Shown here one piece after another: positions 7,982-15,795 of a DNA stretch of 24,589 nucleotides. The stretch is from Fidelibacterota bacterium (GTDB lineage: Bacteria > Marinisomatota > Marinisomatia > Marinisomatales > UBA1611). Where the stretch lies: contig PBKF01000010.1 in assembly GCA_002722105.1 (NCBI GenBank), positions 36,115 through 60,703 on the forward strand, read 5' to 3'. The notes below the pieces were generated by a model. It was given only the letters and a program-made list of their open reading frames with translations, had not been told where the DNA came from and ran no database searches. The position numbers and the translations under genes were made by a program. Within the stretch, counting starts at the first letter, position 1. The number at the start of each line of letters is the position of its first letter.

Positions 7982-9604
7982 TTGATAAATAACTTTAGAG
8001 CAATTTTACCCTTTTGGGTGTGGGCAGGATTTGCATCTTTGACAGCGGTTTCCGCTTCATCAACAGAATCTGCAGTATCTTCCTTGCCAACAGCAATCTC
8101 CGATAGTACCACCAGAATTGATGAAACCAGGAACAGGTTCCCAGAAATTCTTAGAGATGCTAAACTCCTCATGTCTGAAACTATTATTTCTGATTTTAAT
8201 AAAGATACATTAGAAGTAGCTTTTTTATTGAGTCGTATCTTTGAGTTACTGATGGAAGCAGACCAAATTGGTGAAATGAACTTGGAAGATAAGGAAGAGT
8301 TTGATCGATTCAATCGTACTTTTACTGATCTTTATCGTCATAACTTGGAAACGGTGCAAAATATGAATACACCTGTTGTGGCAGATAAAATTCGTCATGA
8401 TATTTCAGAAATAGTCGAAATTGAAATGGGTGAAACTAAATTCATTGTTGTTGATGACAGGGATGGTGGTATTCCCTTAGTAAGAAATAAACAAGTTGAT
8501 CAATTTATTCACTATTTTCAGACCAAAGGACGAAAACAATTTGATATTTGGCTTAAACGCTATGTTCAATACAAAGATTTGATCTTGCCAATTCTAAAAG
8601 AACATGAAATGCCCGAAGAGTTTATTTATCTGGCTATGATTGAATCCGGACTAAACCCCAAAGCATACAGTAGGGCTAACGCTTCAGGTATGTGGCAGTT
8701 TATCTATGCCACAGGGAAACGATATGGATTATCAAGGGATTGGTATCGAGATGAGAGAAGAGACCCTGTAAAAGCAACACACGCAGCTTGTAAATATCTA
8801 AAAGATTTAAATAATTTATTTGATAATTGGTATTTAACCCTTGCAGCTTATAATTGTGGTGAAGGACGGGTATTAAGGGCATCCAAGCTACATCAGACAT
8901 ATGATTTTTGGCAGCTCCAATCTCTGCCAAGAGAAACTCGAAATTATGTTCCTTATTTCCTTTCTGCAGCTATCATTGCTAAGGCACCAGAAGCATATGG
9001 TTTTGTAATTCCTGAAGCAGAACCCTTTCAATATGAGGAAGTTATTCTAAAAAAAAGTGCAGATATTGCGGTCTTAGCAAGAGTCGCAGGTATAAAAGCA
9101 AAAATGCTGAGGGATTATAATCCTGAGCTACGTCAGTCAGCTACCCCTACAGATGGGCCCTACAAATTGAAATTACCAGTTGGGAAGAAAGAAGATTTTG
9201 TAAAAGCCTGGAATGCTATTCCTGAAAATGAACGATTTGCACCACAGTTTGTAATCCATCGAGTAAGGTATGGTGAAAGTCTCTGGACAATTAGTAAAAA
9301 ATATGGTGTGTCCATCCATGATCTGGCTGCAGTAAATAAAATACGAAATCGGAATAAAGTTCGGGTTGGACAAAAATTAAAAGTACCTTTAAAGGGTGGG
9401 CAAATATGGGGCACTGGGGAAAATGGTGGACCACCTGGGCACTCCAAGCGTATTTATAAAGTGAAGCGAGGTGATACTCTAGGGCAAATTGCTGAAGATT
9501 TTGGAACTGTAACCAGTAAGATTCGTCGCTGGAATAATATGAAATACGGTTCTCATTTAATCCATCCGGGTCAAAAATTAGTAATCTGGGTGAAGGGAGG
9601 ATAA
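7982..9604 (+). CDS. mltD: Membrane-bound lytic murein transglycosylase D-like protein with two LysM domains
   Basis: 540 residues. It cleaves peptidoglycan glycan strands in the periplasm. An N-terminal signal peptide (hydrophobic about 8-24, SAxA-like end) is followed by a helical region to about residue 200. The SLT catalytic domain covers about 205-310, with the catalytic Glu at 221 in AMIESGLNPKAYS, then SGMWQF (235-240) and the AAYNCGEGR motif near 288-296. Two peptidoglycan-binding LysM domains lie near the C-terminus: one beginning HRVRYGESLWTISKKYGV, one beginning YKVKRGDTLGQIAEDFG. There is no lipobox cysteine, unlike E. coli MltD. The start is TTG at 7982; an in-frame stop lies nine bases upstream and the resulting signal peptide looks right, but no Shine-Dalgarno is obvious. 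Confidence 0.92.
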   Translation: MINNFRAILPFWVWAGFASLTAVSASSTESAVSSLPTAISDSTTRIDETRNRFPEILRDAKLLMSETIISDFNKDTLEVAFLLSRIFELLMEADQIGEMNLEDKEEFDRFNRTFTDLYRHNLETVQNMNTPVVADKIRHDISEIVEIEMGETKFIVVDDRDGGIPLVRNKQVDQFIHYFQTKGRKQFDIWLKRYVQYKDLILPILKEHEMPEEFIYLAMIESGLNPKAYSRANASGMWQFIYATGKRYGLSRDWYRDERRDPVKATHAACKYLKDLNNLFDNWYLTLAAYNCGEGRVLRASKLHQTYDFWQLQSLPRETRNYVPYFLSAAIIAKAPEAYGFVIPEAEPFQYEEVILKKSADIAVLARVAGIKAKMLRDYNPELRQSATPTDGPYKLKLPVGKKEDFVKAWNAIPENERFAPQFVIHRVRYGESLWTISKKYGVSIHDLAAVNKIRNRNKVRVGQKLKVPLKGGQIWGTGENGGPPGHSKRIYKVKRGDTLGQIAEDFGTVTSKIRRWNNMKYGSHLIHPGQKLVIWVKGG

Positions 9605-9614
9605 AACTTTATCA

Positions 9615-9633
9615 GGCGGGATTTCGCCGGGAG
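9615..9633 (+). promoter_or_regulatory. Short hairpin abutting a strong ribosome-binding site ahead of the HU gene
   Basis: GGCG (9615-9618) can pair with CGCC (9625-9628) across a six-base loop, ending directly before GGGAG (9629-9633), which lies seven bases from the HU ATG. The ribosome site decides the HU start. A regulatory role for the small stem is speculative. Confidence 0.35.
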
Positions 9634-9640
9634 ATTAACA

Positions 9641-9928
9641 ATGACAAAACAAGAAATTGTAGATATAGTTTCAGAAGCAACGGGGCTAACAAAGGTAGAA
9701 ACTGAAACAATCATGAATGGTATCATGGGAACAATTATTAATTCTCTAGCAAATGATGAACGAGTAGAATTAAGAGGATTCGGTACTTTTGGTATCAAAC
9801 ATCGTATGCCGAAGAAGGCTAGAAATCCTGGAACTGGAGAACCAGTTTATTTACCGGAACGTTATGTTCCTACCTTTAAACCAAGTAAGTTAATGCGATC
9901 TCGTGTAAATGAACTCATTAATAAATAA
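9641..9928 (+). CDS. HU/IHF-family nucleoid DNA-binding protein
   Basis: 95 residues, the usual size. It bends and compacts DNA as a dimer. The N-terminal two-helix dimerisation part (TKQEIVDIVSEATGLTKVETETIMN) is followed by the beta core VELRGFGTFGIKHR. The DNA-binding arm carries the hallmark ARNPGTGEPVYLPER, including the Pro that intercalates in the minor groove, then PTFKPSKLMRSRVN. A strong GGGAG at a seven-base spacing supports the ATG. It lies 36 bases after the transglycosylase gene and is followed after 11 bases by the 30-residue ribosomal-type gene. HU and IHF subunits cannot be separated with certainty by eye. Confidence 0.95.
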   Translation: MTKQEIVDIVSEATGLTKVETETIMNGIMGTIINSLANDERVELRGFGTFGIKHRMPKKARNPGTGEPVYLPERYVPTFKPSKLMRSRVNELINK

Positions 9929-9939
9929 ACGGAAACAAA

Positions 9940-10032
9940 ATGCCAAGCGGTAAAAAGAGAAAGAAAAAAAAGATGAATACGCACAAACGTAAAAAAAGAC
10001 TTCGTGCAAATCGTCATAAGAAAAAGAAATAA
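9940..10032 (+). CDS. 30-residue basic ribosomal-type protein (AURKAIP1/COX24-domain, bS22/mS38-like)
   Basis: A 30-codon frame encoding almost nothing but Lys, Arg and His around the motif KKMNTHKRKKRLRANRHKKK. Bacteroidota genomes carry tiny proteins of the same form (K-M-x-T-H-K-R-K-K-R-L-R-x-N-R-H-K-K-K), annotated as AURKAIP1/COX24-domain proteins. The mycobacterial ribosomal protein bS22 and the C-terminus of mitochondrial mS38 belong to the same group. It is therefore probably a small ribosomal subunit protein, not a chance frame. It starts 11 bases after the HU gene, has only a weak GGAA upstream, and is followed at once by a probable terminator. The identification rests on motif recall, not a search. 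Confidence 0.8.
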   Translation: MPSGKKRKKKKMNTHKRKKRLRANRHKKKK

Positions 10033-10037
10033 ATTTT

Positions 10038-10067
10038 AAGCCTTTCAAAGTTTTCGTAAGGCTTTTT
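10038..10067 (+). terminator. Probable rho-independent terminator after the ribosomal-type gene
   Basis: AAGCCTT (10038-10044) pairs with AAGGCTT (10058-10064), with T-rich sequence continuing after the stem (TTTTTCATTT). The loop is 13 bases. It ends the transglycosylase-HU-bS22-like group; xseA starts 35 bases further on, so xseA may need its own promoter or read-through. Confidence 0.65.
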
Positions 10068-10101
10068 CATTTAATTAGGTACAATAGGCAGAAAAAAAGT
10101 A

Positions 10102-11322
10102 ATGCCTGAATCTCAGACCCAATTTACTGTCTCACAACTGAATACACAGATTCGCCATTCATTGGAAAGCTCTCTTTCTAATATTTGGGTTAGAGGGGAA
10201 ATATCAAATTTCCACCACCATCCTGCATCAGGTCATATGTATTTCACTTTAAAAGATGATAAGAGTGAATTGCATTGCACCATGTTTCGAGGGAATAATC
10301 AATTTTTAAATTTCAAACCAAATGGTGGTATGGAAGTGCGAGTAAATGGTATGGTGACTTTATATGAAAAAAGAGGGCAGGTTCAGGTAAAAGTATTAAA
10401 AATGGAGCCTGCGGGTATCGGTGATTTATTCAAAGCATTTGAATTACTAAAAGGGACTCTTGCTAAAGAAGGATTATTTAATACTGAATATAAGAAACCA
10501 ATCCAAACTTACCCTAAATGTATAGGGCTAATTACTTCCGCTTCCAGTGCCGCATTTAAAGATATCATTCATATATTAGAGCGCAGAGCACCTCATGTAC
10601 GTATAATTATTCGTTCCACAAAGGTACAGGGCAATGGGTCTGCGAATGATATTGCGATTGCTATTGATGAATTCAACAAATATGGGCAAGTTGACACCTT
10701 GATTGTTGGAAGAGGAGGTGGTTCTCTAGAAGACCTGTGGGCATTTAATGAAGAGATTGTTGCAAGAAAAATTTTTGAATCTAAAATTCCAATTATTTCA
10801 GCAGTGGGACATGAAACAGATTTTACAATCTCGGATCTTGTAGCTGATATTCGCGCACCCACTCCTTCAGCTGCTGCAGAGCTTGTAAGTATTTCTTCGA
10901 ATGATATTTTAACATATTGTTTAGAATTGAAAAATACAATAAGTAAAAATTTGCAAGGGAAAATGGATCAATACTTTTTAAGAATGGATCATTTAATAGA
11001 TCGAGTTTTACTCCAGCAACCTCAAAAAATCATTGTACGTCAGATTGAAAAATTGAATCAATTCAGATCACGGTTGATTCATAGCGAACAGGTACATCTA
11101 ACCCAAACTAAAGATAGTTTAACTTTTTTAAGGAAACAAATATCCGCTTTAGACCCAACCCAAGTTTTGGATCGCGGTTATACTATTGCTTTTGATTCGA
11201 GTAGAAATATTATTCGATCCGCAATTGATATAGAAATTGGTGATTCTTTTGAGCTAAAAACTAGTAGAGGATCATTCGGAGCGAAAAAGATAGATGATAT
11301 TCATAAAACTGAAAACATGTAA
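10102..11322 (+). CDS. xseA: Exodeoxyribonuclease VII large subunit
   Basis: 406 residues. It is the catalytic subunit of exonuclease VII, which degrades single-stranded DNA from both ends. An N-terminal OB-fold (about 6-103; IWVRGEISNFHHH, then HMYFTLKDDKSELHCTMFRG) is followed by the catalytic region with IGLITSASSAAFKDI (141-155), VGRGGGSLEDLWAFNEE (202-218) and AVGHETDFTISDLVADIRAP (234-253). A coiled-coil region and the closing VLDRGYTIA segment come after. The length is slightly short for the family (often 400-460), mainly in the coiled coil. xseB starts eight bases after the stop, so both subunits should be made together. Confidence 0.96.
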   Translation: MPESQTQFTVSQLNTQIRHSLESSLSNIWVRGEISNFHHHPASGHMYFTLKDDKSELHCTMFRGNNQFLNFKPNGGMEVRVNGMVTLYEKRGQVQVKVLKMEPAGIGDLFKAFELLKGTLAKEGLFNTEYKKPIQTYPKCIGLITSASSAAFKDIIHILERRAPHVRIIIRSTKVQGNGSANDIAIAIDEFNKYGQVDTLIVGRGGGSLEDLWAFNEEIVARKIFESKIPIISAVGHETDFTISDLVADIRAPTPSAAAELVSISSNDILTYCLELKNTISKNLQGKMDQYFLRMDHLIDRVLLQQPQKIIVRQIEKLNQFRSRLIHSEQVHLTQTKDSLTFLRKQISALDPTQVLDRGYTIAFDSSRNIIRSAIDIEIGDSFELKTSRGSFGAKKIDDIHKTENM

Positions 11323-11330
11323 TTTTTATT

Positions 11331-11561
11331 ATGACAAGAAAAAATAAACAATCTTCATTTGAAACTGCCCTAAAGCAGCTTGAAACAGTTGTAAAACAAA
11401 TGGAATCTGGTGATGCAAGTCTTGAACAAAGCCTAGAATGGTTTGAAGAAGGAATGGACTTGATAAAATATTGTCAAGGTCAATTAAAAGATGCAGAGCA
11501 AACCGTTCAGGAATTGATCCAGAAAAGCACTGGTGATTTGGTTATCAAGGATACTGAGTGA
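11331..11561 (+). CDS. xseB: Exodeoxyribonuclease VII small subunit
   Basis: 76 residues forming two helices, as expected for XseB, which binds the coiled-coil region of XseA and is required for exonuclease VII activity. The family pattern FETALKQLETVVKQMESG-DASLEQSLEWFEEGMDL is clear. The ATG lies eight bases after the xseA stop and the gene's TGA overlaps the GTG start of nadK (GTGA, four bases), so xseA, xseB and nadK form one transcription and translation unit. Confidence 0.95.
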   Translation: MTRKNKQSSFETALKQLETVVKQMESGDASLEQSLEWFEEGMDLIKYCQGQLKDAEQTVQELIQKSTGDLVIKDTE

Positions 11562-12439
11562 AAGTCCCCAGCACATTTGGTGTCTGGGGAAATACGGAGA
11601 AAGATTCCTTCTGGAATATCTTGCCTGACATTCTACACTGGGCAGATGATAATAATCTAGAAGCACACCTTACAACACGAATCAAGAATAGTCAACGTTG
11701 TATTGATAAAAAACGTCCTTTAATCCAATCTAAAGATGATATGGGTGCTTTAGACTTTATGTTGGTTTTAGGTGGAGATGGGACATTTTTATCATTAGCT
11801 CGAGCTATGGAAAATCAAAGTACACCAATACTTGGAATCCATTTAGGTGATTTAGGTTTTCTTGCAAAAGTAACGAGAAATGATCTTTTTTCGCGATTAA
11901 ATCTTGTGCTAAAAGGTGAATTTATTATTGAAAAGAGAATGCTGGTTCAAGCTACCATCCGAAAAAATGGTGAGTCAATTCCTCATGTTGGATTAAATGA
12001 CTTTGTTTTAAGTAATGGAGAAAGTCATCGAATGCTTACAGCAACTGTTAAGGTGAATCAGCAATTAGTTTGCAATTACAAGGCAGATGGTTTAATCATT
12101 GCATCACCAACTGGTTCTACAGCTTATTCACTTTCGGCTGGCGGTCCCATTGTGACTCCTTCCGTAGACTCTTTAATTATTACACCAGCCTCAGCTCATT
12201 CACTTACTTCTCGTCCTCTGGTAGTGCCTGCCAATTCAAGCATAGTTTTATCATTCCCAGAAGTAAACGATTCTATTCTATTTACTGCAGATGGCCAAAT
12301 ACATGAGTTCCTAGATCCAAAATGTATTGTGGAGATTACAAAGTCTAACTATAAGATCAATTTAATTGATTTTGATGATTGTGATTATTTCCAGACTCTT
12401 AGGACTAAAATGGGTTGGGGAAAAAGAGGGGAAATCTAG
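11558..12439 (+). CDS. nadK: NAD kinase
   Basis: 293 residues, normal for the family. It phosphorylates NAD to NADP in the cytoplasm. The catalytic GGDGT motif is at 72-76 (Asp74 as the catalytic acid), followed by FLSLARAM and the ILGIHLGDLGFLA segment. Later, ADGLIIASPTGSTAYSLSAGG is the conserved NAD-binding loop, and the C-terminal PRSLTSRPLVVP-like part reads HSLTSRPLVVP. The start is GTG, overlapping the xseB stop by four bases; a later start would remove the first beta strand (FGVWGNTE). It ends 47 bases before the convergent CoA-binding gene; no strong terminator is seen between them. Confidence 0.95.
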   Translation: MKVPSTFGVWGNTEKDSFWNILPDILHWADDNNLEAHLTTRIKNSQRCIDKKRPLIQSKDDMGALDFMLVLGGDGTFLSLARAMENQSTPILGIHLGDLGFLAKVTRNDLFSRLNLVLKGEFIIEKRMLVQATIRKNGESIPHVGLNDFVLSNGESHRMLTATVKVNQQLVCNYKADGLIIASPTGSTAYSLSAGGPIVTPSVDSLIITPASAHSLTSRPLVVPANSSIVLSFPEVNDSILFTADGQIHEFLDPKCIVEITKSNYKINLIDFDDCDYFQTLRTKMGWGKRGEI

Positions 12440-12486
12440 TTAGTGATAACCATTCTATATTGGTAATATTCTGTAAATAACAAGGG

Positions 12487-12885
12487 TTAATATATCTGCT
12501 GATGCTGTCGTAGTATGCAATCATTCATAACTACAAGTAAACCTGCATCATTTGCTTTTTGGCCAGCATCTTTATGGATGACATGGTCTTGCATCCAAAT
12601 TGCTTTTGCACCAATTGCAATCGCAGAATTCACAATAGGTGGAACATATTCTGGACGTCGAAAAATATTTACTACGTCAACTTGTTCTGGTATACTATTA
12701 AGGTCAGGATAACAGTGCAGATCTGCAATCTCTTTTTGTCCTGGATTTACAGGAATAATTGAGTAGCCATTCTGTTTCATGTACATAGAGACATAATTGC
12801 TGGGCCTATCAGTTTTAGGTGACATACCGACAACCGCAATAGTTTTCATACCTAGAATCTTTCTTATAACTAAGGAATCATTCAT
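12487..12885 (-). CDS. CoA-binding domain (Rossmann-fold) protein, YccU type
   Basis: 132 residues, the size of stand-alone CoA_binding proteins related to the N-terminal domain of succinyl-CoA synthetase alpha. The first beta-alpha unit is TIAVVGMSPKTDRPSNYVSMYM (residues 15-36), followed by GYSIIPVNPG, the DVVNIFRRPEYVP segment and AIWMQDHVIHKDAG, all typical of this family. Its exact biochemical role is unknown in most bacteria; CoA or nucleotide binding is inferred from the fold. It lies 40 bases downstream of proline dehydrogenase on the same strand and is probably co-transcribed with it. Confidence 0.9.
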   Translation of the reverse strand: MNDSLVIRKILGMKTIAVVGMSPKTDRPSNYVSMYMKQNGYSIIPVNPGQKEIADLHCYPDLNSIPEQVDVVNIFRRPEYVPPIVNSAIAIGAKAIWMQDHVIHKDAGQKANDAGLLVVMNDCILRQHQQIY

Positions 12886-12925
12886 CTAAAAAAAATAATC
12901 CTTTACTAGATTTTATTCTTTTGAT

Positions 12926-13828
12926 TTATTTTAGTCGGAATAAGTTTTTTAAAACATAACCAGCAATGTTTGGGTTTTCTCTTAAACGGCGAACAGAATA
13001 GTCAAACCAATCTGGTCCATAGGGCACATAAACCCGAACCTTATATCCCGCAGATAAAAGATTCTCTAATCGCCCAGACATAGGGACTCCGTAAAGAACC
13101 TGAAATTCAAAAAGGTCTTTGGGGATATTTTCTGACTTGATCCATCTAAGAAGTCGATCAATCAAATCCTGATCATGAGTTGCATAAGCGGCAAAGGCTT
13201 TTTTTAGGGCCATAGCTTTAGCCATTTTTAGAAAATTATTACTGATTTCATTCCTTTTTTGATAAGCTATGGATTCTGGTTCATGATAAATACCCTTACA
13301 AACCCTTAAATTAAAATATCCGTTTCCTAAATTTTCAATATCTTTCAAACTCCTGAACAAATACGCTTGTAAAGCTATACCAACATTGTGGTAAATTGTC
13401 CTACAATGTTTATAAATCTCAAAAGTTTGGTCTGTAAAATGTGAGCTCTCCATATCGATTCGGAGAAAGTTTTCATATTCTTTAGCTTTTCTAAGGATTG
13501 TTGTTGTGTTTACTAAAGCTTCTCCCAATGATATATCTAATCCTATGTGTGTAGGTTTAAATGAAATATTACAATCTAAAGATTCTTGTGCAATACGGTC
13601 ATAAAGTTGGCAATATTGACTTGTTATTTCCCTAGCCTCGTGCTTTTCAAAAATGTGCTCTCCTAAAATATCAACCGTGGCACTAAAACCTTTTTCATTC
13701 AGGGCTTTAATCTTGTTGATTGCTTCATTCTTACTCTCACCTGCAACATATGGTTTTGCAAAGGGTTCAGCAAACCACTTTGGTAAGAATGGTAGTGTTG
13801 AAGTAATAAAAGAGTTGAAAAATGACAT
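12926..13828 (-). CDS. Proline dehydrogenase (monofunctional, FAD-dependent)
   Basis: 300 residues, the length of stand-alone PRODH enzymes and not the large bifunctional PutA. It oxidises proline to pyrroline-5-carboxylate and passes electrons through FAD to the quinone pool at the inner membrane. Family motifs of the TIM barrel appear in order: FLRIDMES (121-128), LQAYLFRS (153-160; LQAYL-K/R-T in most members), RVCKGIY (175-181), AAYATHD (213-219), FEFQVLYGVP (240-249) and the C-terminal VRVYVPYG...YSVRRLRENP (264-286), whose two Arg bind the substrate carboxylate. No P5C dehydrogenase is next to it. It diverges from the nuo operon. Confidence 0.93.
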   Translation of the reverse strand: MSFFNSFITSTLPFLPKWFAEPFAKPYVAGESKNEAINKIKALNEKGFSATVDILGEHIFEKHEAREITSQYCQLYDRIAQESLDCNISFKPTHIGLDISLGEALVNTTTILRKAKEYENFLRIDMESSHFTDQTFEIYKHCRTIYHNVGIALQAYLFRSLKDIENLGNGYFNLRVCKGIYHEPESIAYQKRNEISNNFLKMAKAMALKKAFAAYATHDQDLIDRLLRWIKSENIPKDLFEFQVLYGVPMSGRLENLLSAGYKVRVYVPYGPDWFDYSVRRLRENPNIAGYVLKNLFRLK

Positions 13829-13873
13829 TTAAAAAATTAGAAGAATAACTAGAGACGTATCAACCTCAAAACT

Positions 13874-13902
13874 TGATTAATTATTCTACTTATTAATGAC
13901 AA
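13874..13902 (-). promoter_or_regulatory. Possible promoter for proline dehydrogenase
   Basis: On the minus strand, TTGTCA (13902-13897), a 17-base spacer and TAATCA (13879-13874) resemble sigma-70 boxes and would start transcription about 35-40 bases before the ATG. The -10 box is a moderate match only. Confidence 0.3.
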
Positions 13903-13907
13903 TTAGT

Positions 13908-13936
13908 TTGACTAGCCAAATTTCTACGGATTAAAT
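13908..13936 (+). promoter_or_regulatory. Possible promoter of the nuo operon
   Basis: TTGACT (13908-13913), a 17-base spacer and TTAAAT (13931-13936) make a good sigma-70-like promoter, predicting a leader of roughly 28 bases before nuoA. It lies next to, and divergent from, the candidate proline dehydrogenase promoter, so one bound regulator could affect both. Confidence 0.45.
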
Positions 13937-13969
13937 TTCATGTCATAGCATTCATCAAATTTAAAGTTT

Positions 13970-14386
13970 ATGTATCGAGATTTTGGAACAGTTTTTTTTA
14001 CCAGTATAGTTGCTGTCATCTTTGTGATAGTCCCTTTACTAATAGCCTGGCTAGTTGCGCCTGTAAATAAGACAAAAGAAAAATTGGAGACATATGAGTG
14101 TGGTGAAGTTGTTGAGGGATCAGCATGGTTGCAATTCAACATACGATTTTATGTTATTGCCCTAATTTTTCTTATATTTGATGTGGAAGTAGTTTTTCTC
14201 TTCCCATGGGCAGTTGTATTTAAGGAATTAGGTTTGCTTGCACTAATTGAAATGGGAATATTTTTATTAATATTGGTTGTTGGTCTGGCATATGTATGGG
14301 TCAAATCAGATCTAGACTGGGTAAAAAGAAGGGTTCGTTATGGTACAGGTAGATATTCAAAAATTGCAATTGATAAGGAAAACTAA
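13970..14386 (+). CDS. nuoA: NADH-quinone oxidoreductase subunit A
   Basis: 138 residues with three membrane helices, as expected for NuoA/ND3. It is part of the membrane arm near the quinone site of complex I. The conserved loop after helix 1 is present: [20 protein letters not shown], with the Cys that corresponds to the ND3 loop, followed by [15 protein letters not shown] with its conserved acidic residues. The start ATG at 13970 is the first possible after an in-frame stop upstream; no Shine-Dalgarno is evident. nuoB starts directly after its stop codon, with AAGGAA in the end of nuoA as its likely ribosome site. It is the first gene of the operon. Confidence 0.95.
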   Translation: MYRDFGTVFFTSIVAVIFVIVPLLIAWLVAPVNKTKEKLETYECGEVVEGSAWLQFNIRFYVIALIFLIFDVEVVFLFPWAVVFKELGLLALIEMGIFLLILVVGLAYVWVKSDLDWVKRRVRYGTGRYSKIAIDKEN

Positions 14387-14881
14387 ATGGGCTTATTAAC
14401 AAATAAATTCCAAGAAGATAATATTATCGTTGAGAAGCTTGAGAAGCTAATGAATTGGAGTCGTAGTACAAGTCCATGGTTCTTCCAATTTGGTACTGCA
14501 TGTTGTGCAATTGAAATGATGGCTGCGGCGGCACCAAGACATGATATAAAAAGAATAGGTTTTATACCTCGGTCATCTCCAAGACAGGCAGACGTGATGA
14601 TCGTAGCAGGTACTGTAACAATGAAAATGGCAATTCGTGTTAAAAAATTATATGAACAAATGGCTGATCCAAAATATGTTGTTGCGATGGGTTCATGTGC
14701 TACAAGTGGTGGCCCATATTGGCAGCACGGTTACCATGTATTAAAAGGTGTTGATATTGTTATACCAGTAGATGTATATGTTCCAGGTTGTCCTCCCAGG
14801 CCAGAATCACTGATAGAAGGACTATTAAAGCTAGAGGAACAGATACTTGATGATCGTCCATTGACTCGTAAAATGATATGA
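14387..14881 (+). CDS. nuoB: NADH-quinone oxidoreductase subunit B
   Basis: 164 residues. It carries the terminal [4Fe-4S] cluster N2 that reduces quinone. The cluster cysteines are all seen: Cys39-Cys40 in [11 protein letters not shown], Cys104 in [12 protein letters not shown] and Cys135 in PGCPPRPE. The [19 protein letters not shown] segment is typical. It starts with ATG immediately after nuoA and overlaps nuoC by four bases (ATGA). Confidence 0.97.
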   Translation: MGLLTNKFQEDNIIVEKLEKLMNWSRSTSPWFFQFGTACCAIEMMAAAAPRHDIKRIGFIPRSSPRQADVMIVAGTVTMKMAIRVKKLYEQMADPKYVVAMGSCATSGGPYWQHGYHVLKGVDIVIPVDVYVPGCPPRPESLIEGLLKLEEQILDDRPLTRKMI

Positions 14882-15795
14882 GTTCTGATCAAGAAAAGCT
14901 CATCATAGAATTGGTGAATAAAGGACTTGATGGTAATATGGATATTGTCAATGCCTGTGAAGATAGAATGATTCGTGCCAAAGCCAAGGCTATGATAATA
15001 AAGGTCAAAAAAGGTATTCTAGAAAGACCAGCCATGTCTGAGACAGAAACTCCTATTGAAAAGGTTTCATCGTCTAAATCATTTAATCCGGATTCGCTAA
15101 AAAAAGATGAATTGATTATTTATTTAGTTAATAAAGGCCTTGATGGCGATATGGATATTGTAAATGCCTGTGAAGATAAAATGATTCGAGCCAAAGCCAA
15201 GGCCATGATAATGAAGGTCAAAAAGGGTACTGTAGAACGTCCGGCAATGCCCGAGTTGGCTACCTTAAAAAATGAAAAAACAAAAGATGATGAACAAAAA
15301 ATTGAAGTAAGTAAGAATGTCAATTTTAAAGTTAGAGAAATGATTGAAGAAAATTTTGCAGGTTCTACAATTGATGAAGATGATTTTGTTTGTCTCCAGC
15401 CTGATAACTGGTTTGAAATTGCTAATTGGTTGAAATTTGAGCCATCACTATTATTTGATTCTTTGCAGTGCCAGACCGGCTTAGATATTGGTGATGACAT
15501 GCTTGATTCAAGATATAATCTCCACTCGATGGAATTAGATCATTATACAGAAATTAGAATAGCAGTTCCTCGATCTAATCCCAAGGTACCATCTGTAGAA
15601 AGAATATGGAGAATTGCTGATTGGTTTGAAAGAGAAACATACGATATGTTTGGAATTGAGTATACCGGTCACAGAGACCTCAGAAGAATACTTTTACCTG
15701 ATGATTGGGAAGGCTGGCCGTTGAGAAAAGATTATGAGGTGCAGGAAACATATCACGGTATAGTGGTGCCAAAATTGAAGGAAGGATGGGAGTAG
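14878..15795 (+). CDS. nuoC: NADH-quinone oxidoreductase subunit C with duplicated N-terminal extension
   Basis: 305 residues, against roughly 150-210 for a usual unfused NuoC. The family domain occupies only about 150-305: [14 protein letters not shown], the central [16 protein letters not shown] and the signature [18 protein letters not shown]...[18 protein letters not shown]. In front stand two copies of a 46-residue module (8-53 and 79-124), joined and followed by charged, low-complexity linkers. The core should help hold the quinone module together next to NuoB and NuoD; the extension is of unknown function. The ATG overlaps the nuoB stop (ATGA), so the extension is translated unless an internal start is used; no strong ribosome site is seen ahead of the core. 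The frame then overlaps nuoD by ten bases. Confidence 0.95.
   Translation: MSSDQEKLIIELVNKGLDGNMDIVNACEDRMIRAKAKAMIIKVKKGILERPAMSETETPIEKVSSSKSFNPDSLKKDELIIYLVNKGLDGDMDIVNACEDKMIRAKAKAMIMKVKKGTVERPAMPELATLKNEKTKDDEQKIEVSKNVNFKVREMIEENFAGSTIDEDDFVCLQPDNWFEIANWLKFEPSLLFDSLQCQTGLDIGDDMLDSRYNLHSMELDHYTEIRIAVPRSNPKVPSVERIWRIADWFERETYDMFGIEYTGHRDLRRILLPDDWEGWPLRKDYEVQETYHGIVVPKLKEGWE
14899..15036 (+). repeat. NuoC N-terminal module, copy 1
   Basis: Encodes NuoC residues 8-53 ([20 protein letters not shown]... to ERPAM). Aligned by eye with copy 2, 40 of 46 residues and 115 of 138 bases are identical, without gaps. The predicted structure is two helices with Lys-rich second half. Confidence 0.9.
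15112..15249 (+). repeat. NuoC N-terminal module, copy 2
   Basis: Encodes NuoC residues 79-124 ([20 protein letters not shown]... to ERPAM), in the same frame 213 bases after copy 1. Of the codons that differ between copies, 14 are silent and 6 change the residue, mostly conservatively (N/D, R/K, I/M, L/V). Confidence 0.9.

Noticed and set aside
7972..8313. Open frame on the minus strand opposite the start of the transglycosylase gene
   Set aside because: It lies wholly over the signal peptide and helical region of a well-supported gene, has low-complexity Ser-rich content, and no recognisable domain.
12440..12486. Bidirectional terminator between nadK and the CoA-binding gene
   Set aside because: Only a four-base ACCA/TGGT stem is available near 12450-12461, too weak to call.
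14899..15249. Mobile element or recent insertion as the source of the NuoC extension
   Set aside because: No inverted repeats, target duplications or transposase; the two copies are in frame, have mostly silent differences and match the base composition around them.
15120..15500. 126-codon minus-strand frame within nuoC
   Set aside because: It mirrors the nuoC repeat and linker; Ser/Phe-rich composition comes from the complement of Lys/Glu/Asp codons. NuoC is the supported gene.
14878..15795. NuoC as a fusion to NuoE or to a ferredoxin-like domain
   Set aside because: The extension has no Fe-S cysteine pattern (only one Cys per module) and is helical and Lys-rich, unlike NuoE or ferredoxins.
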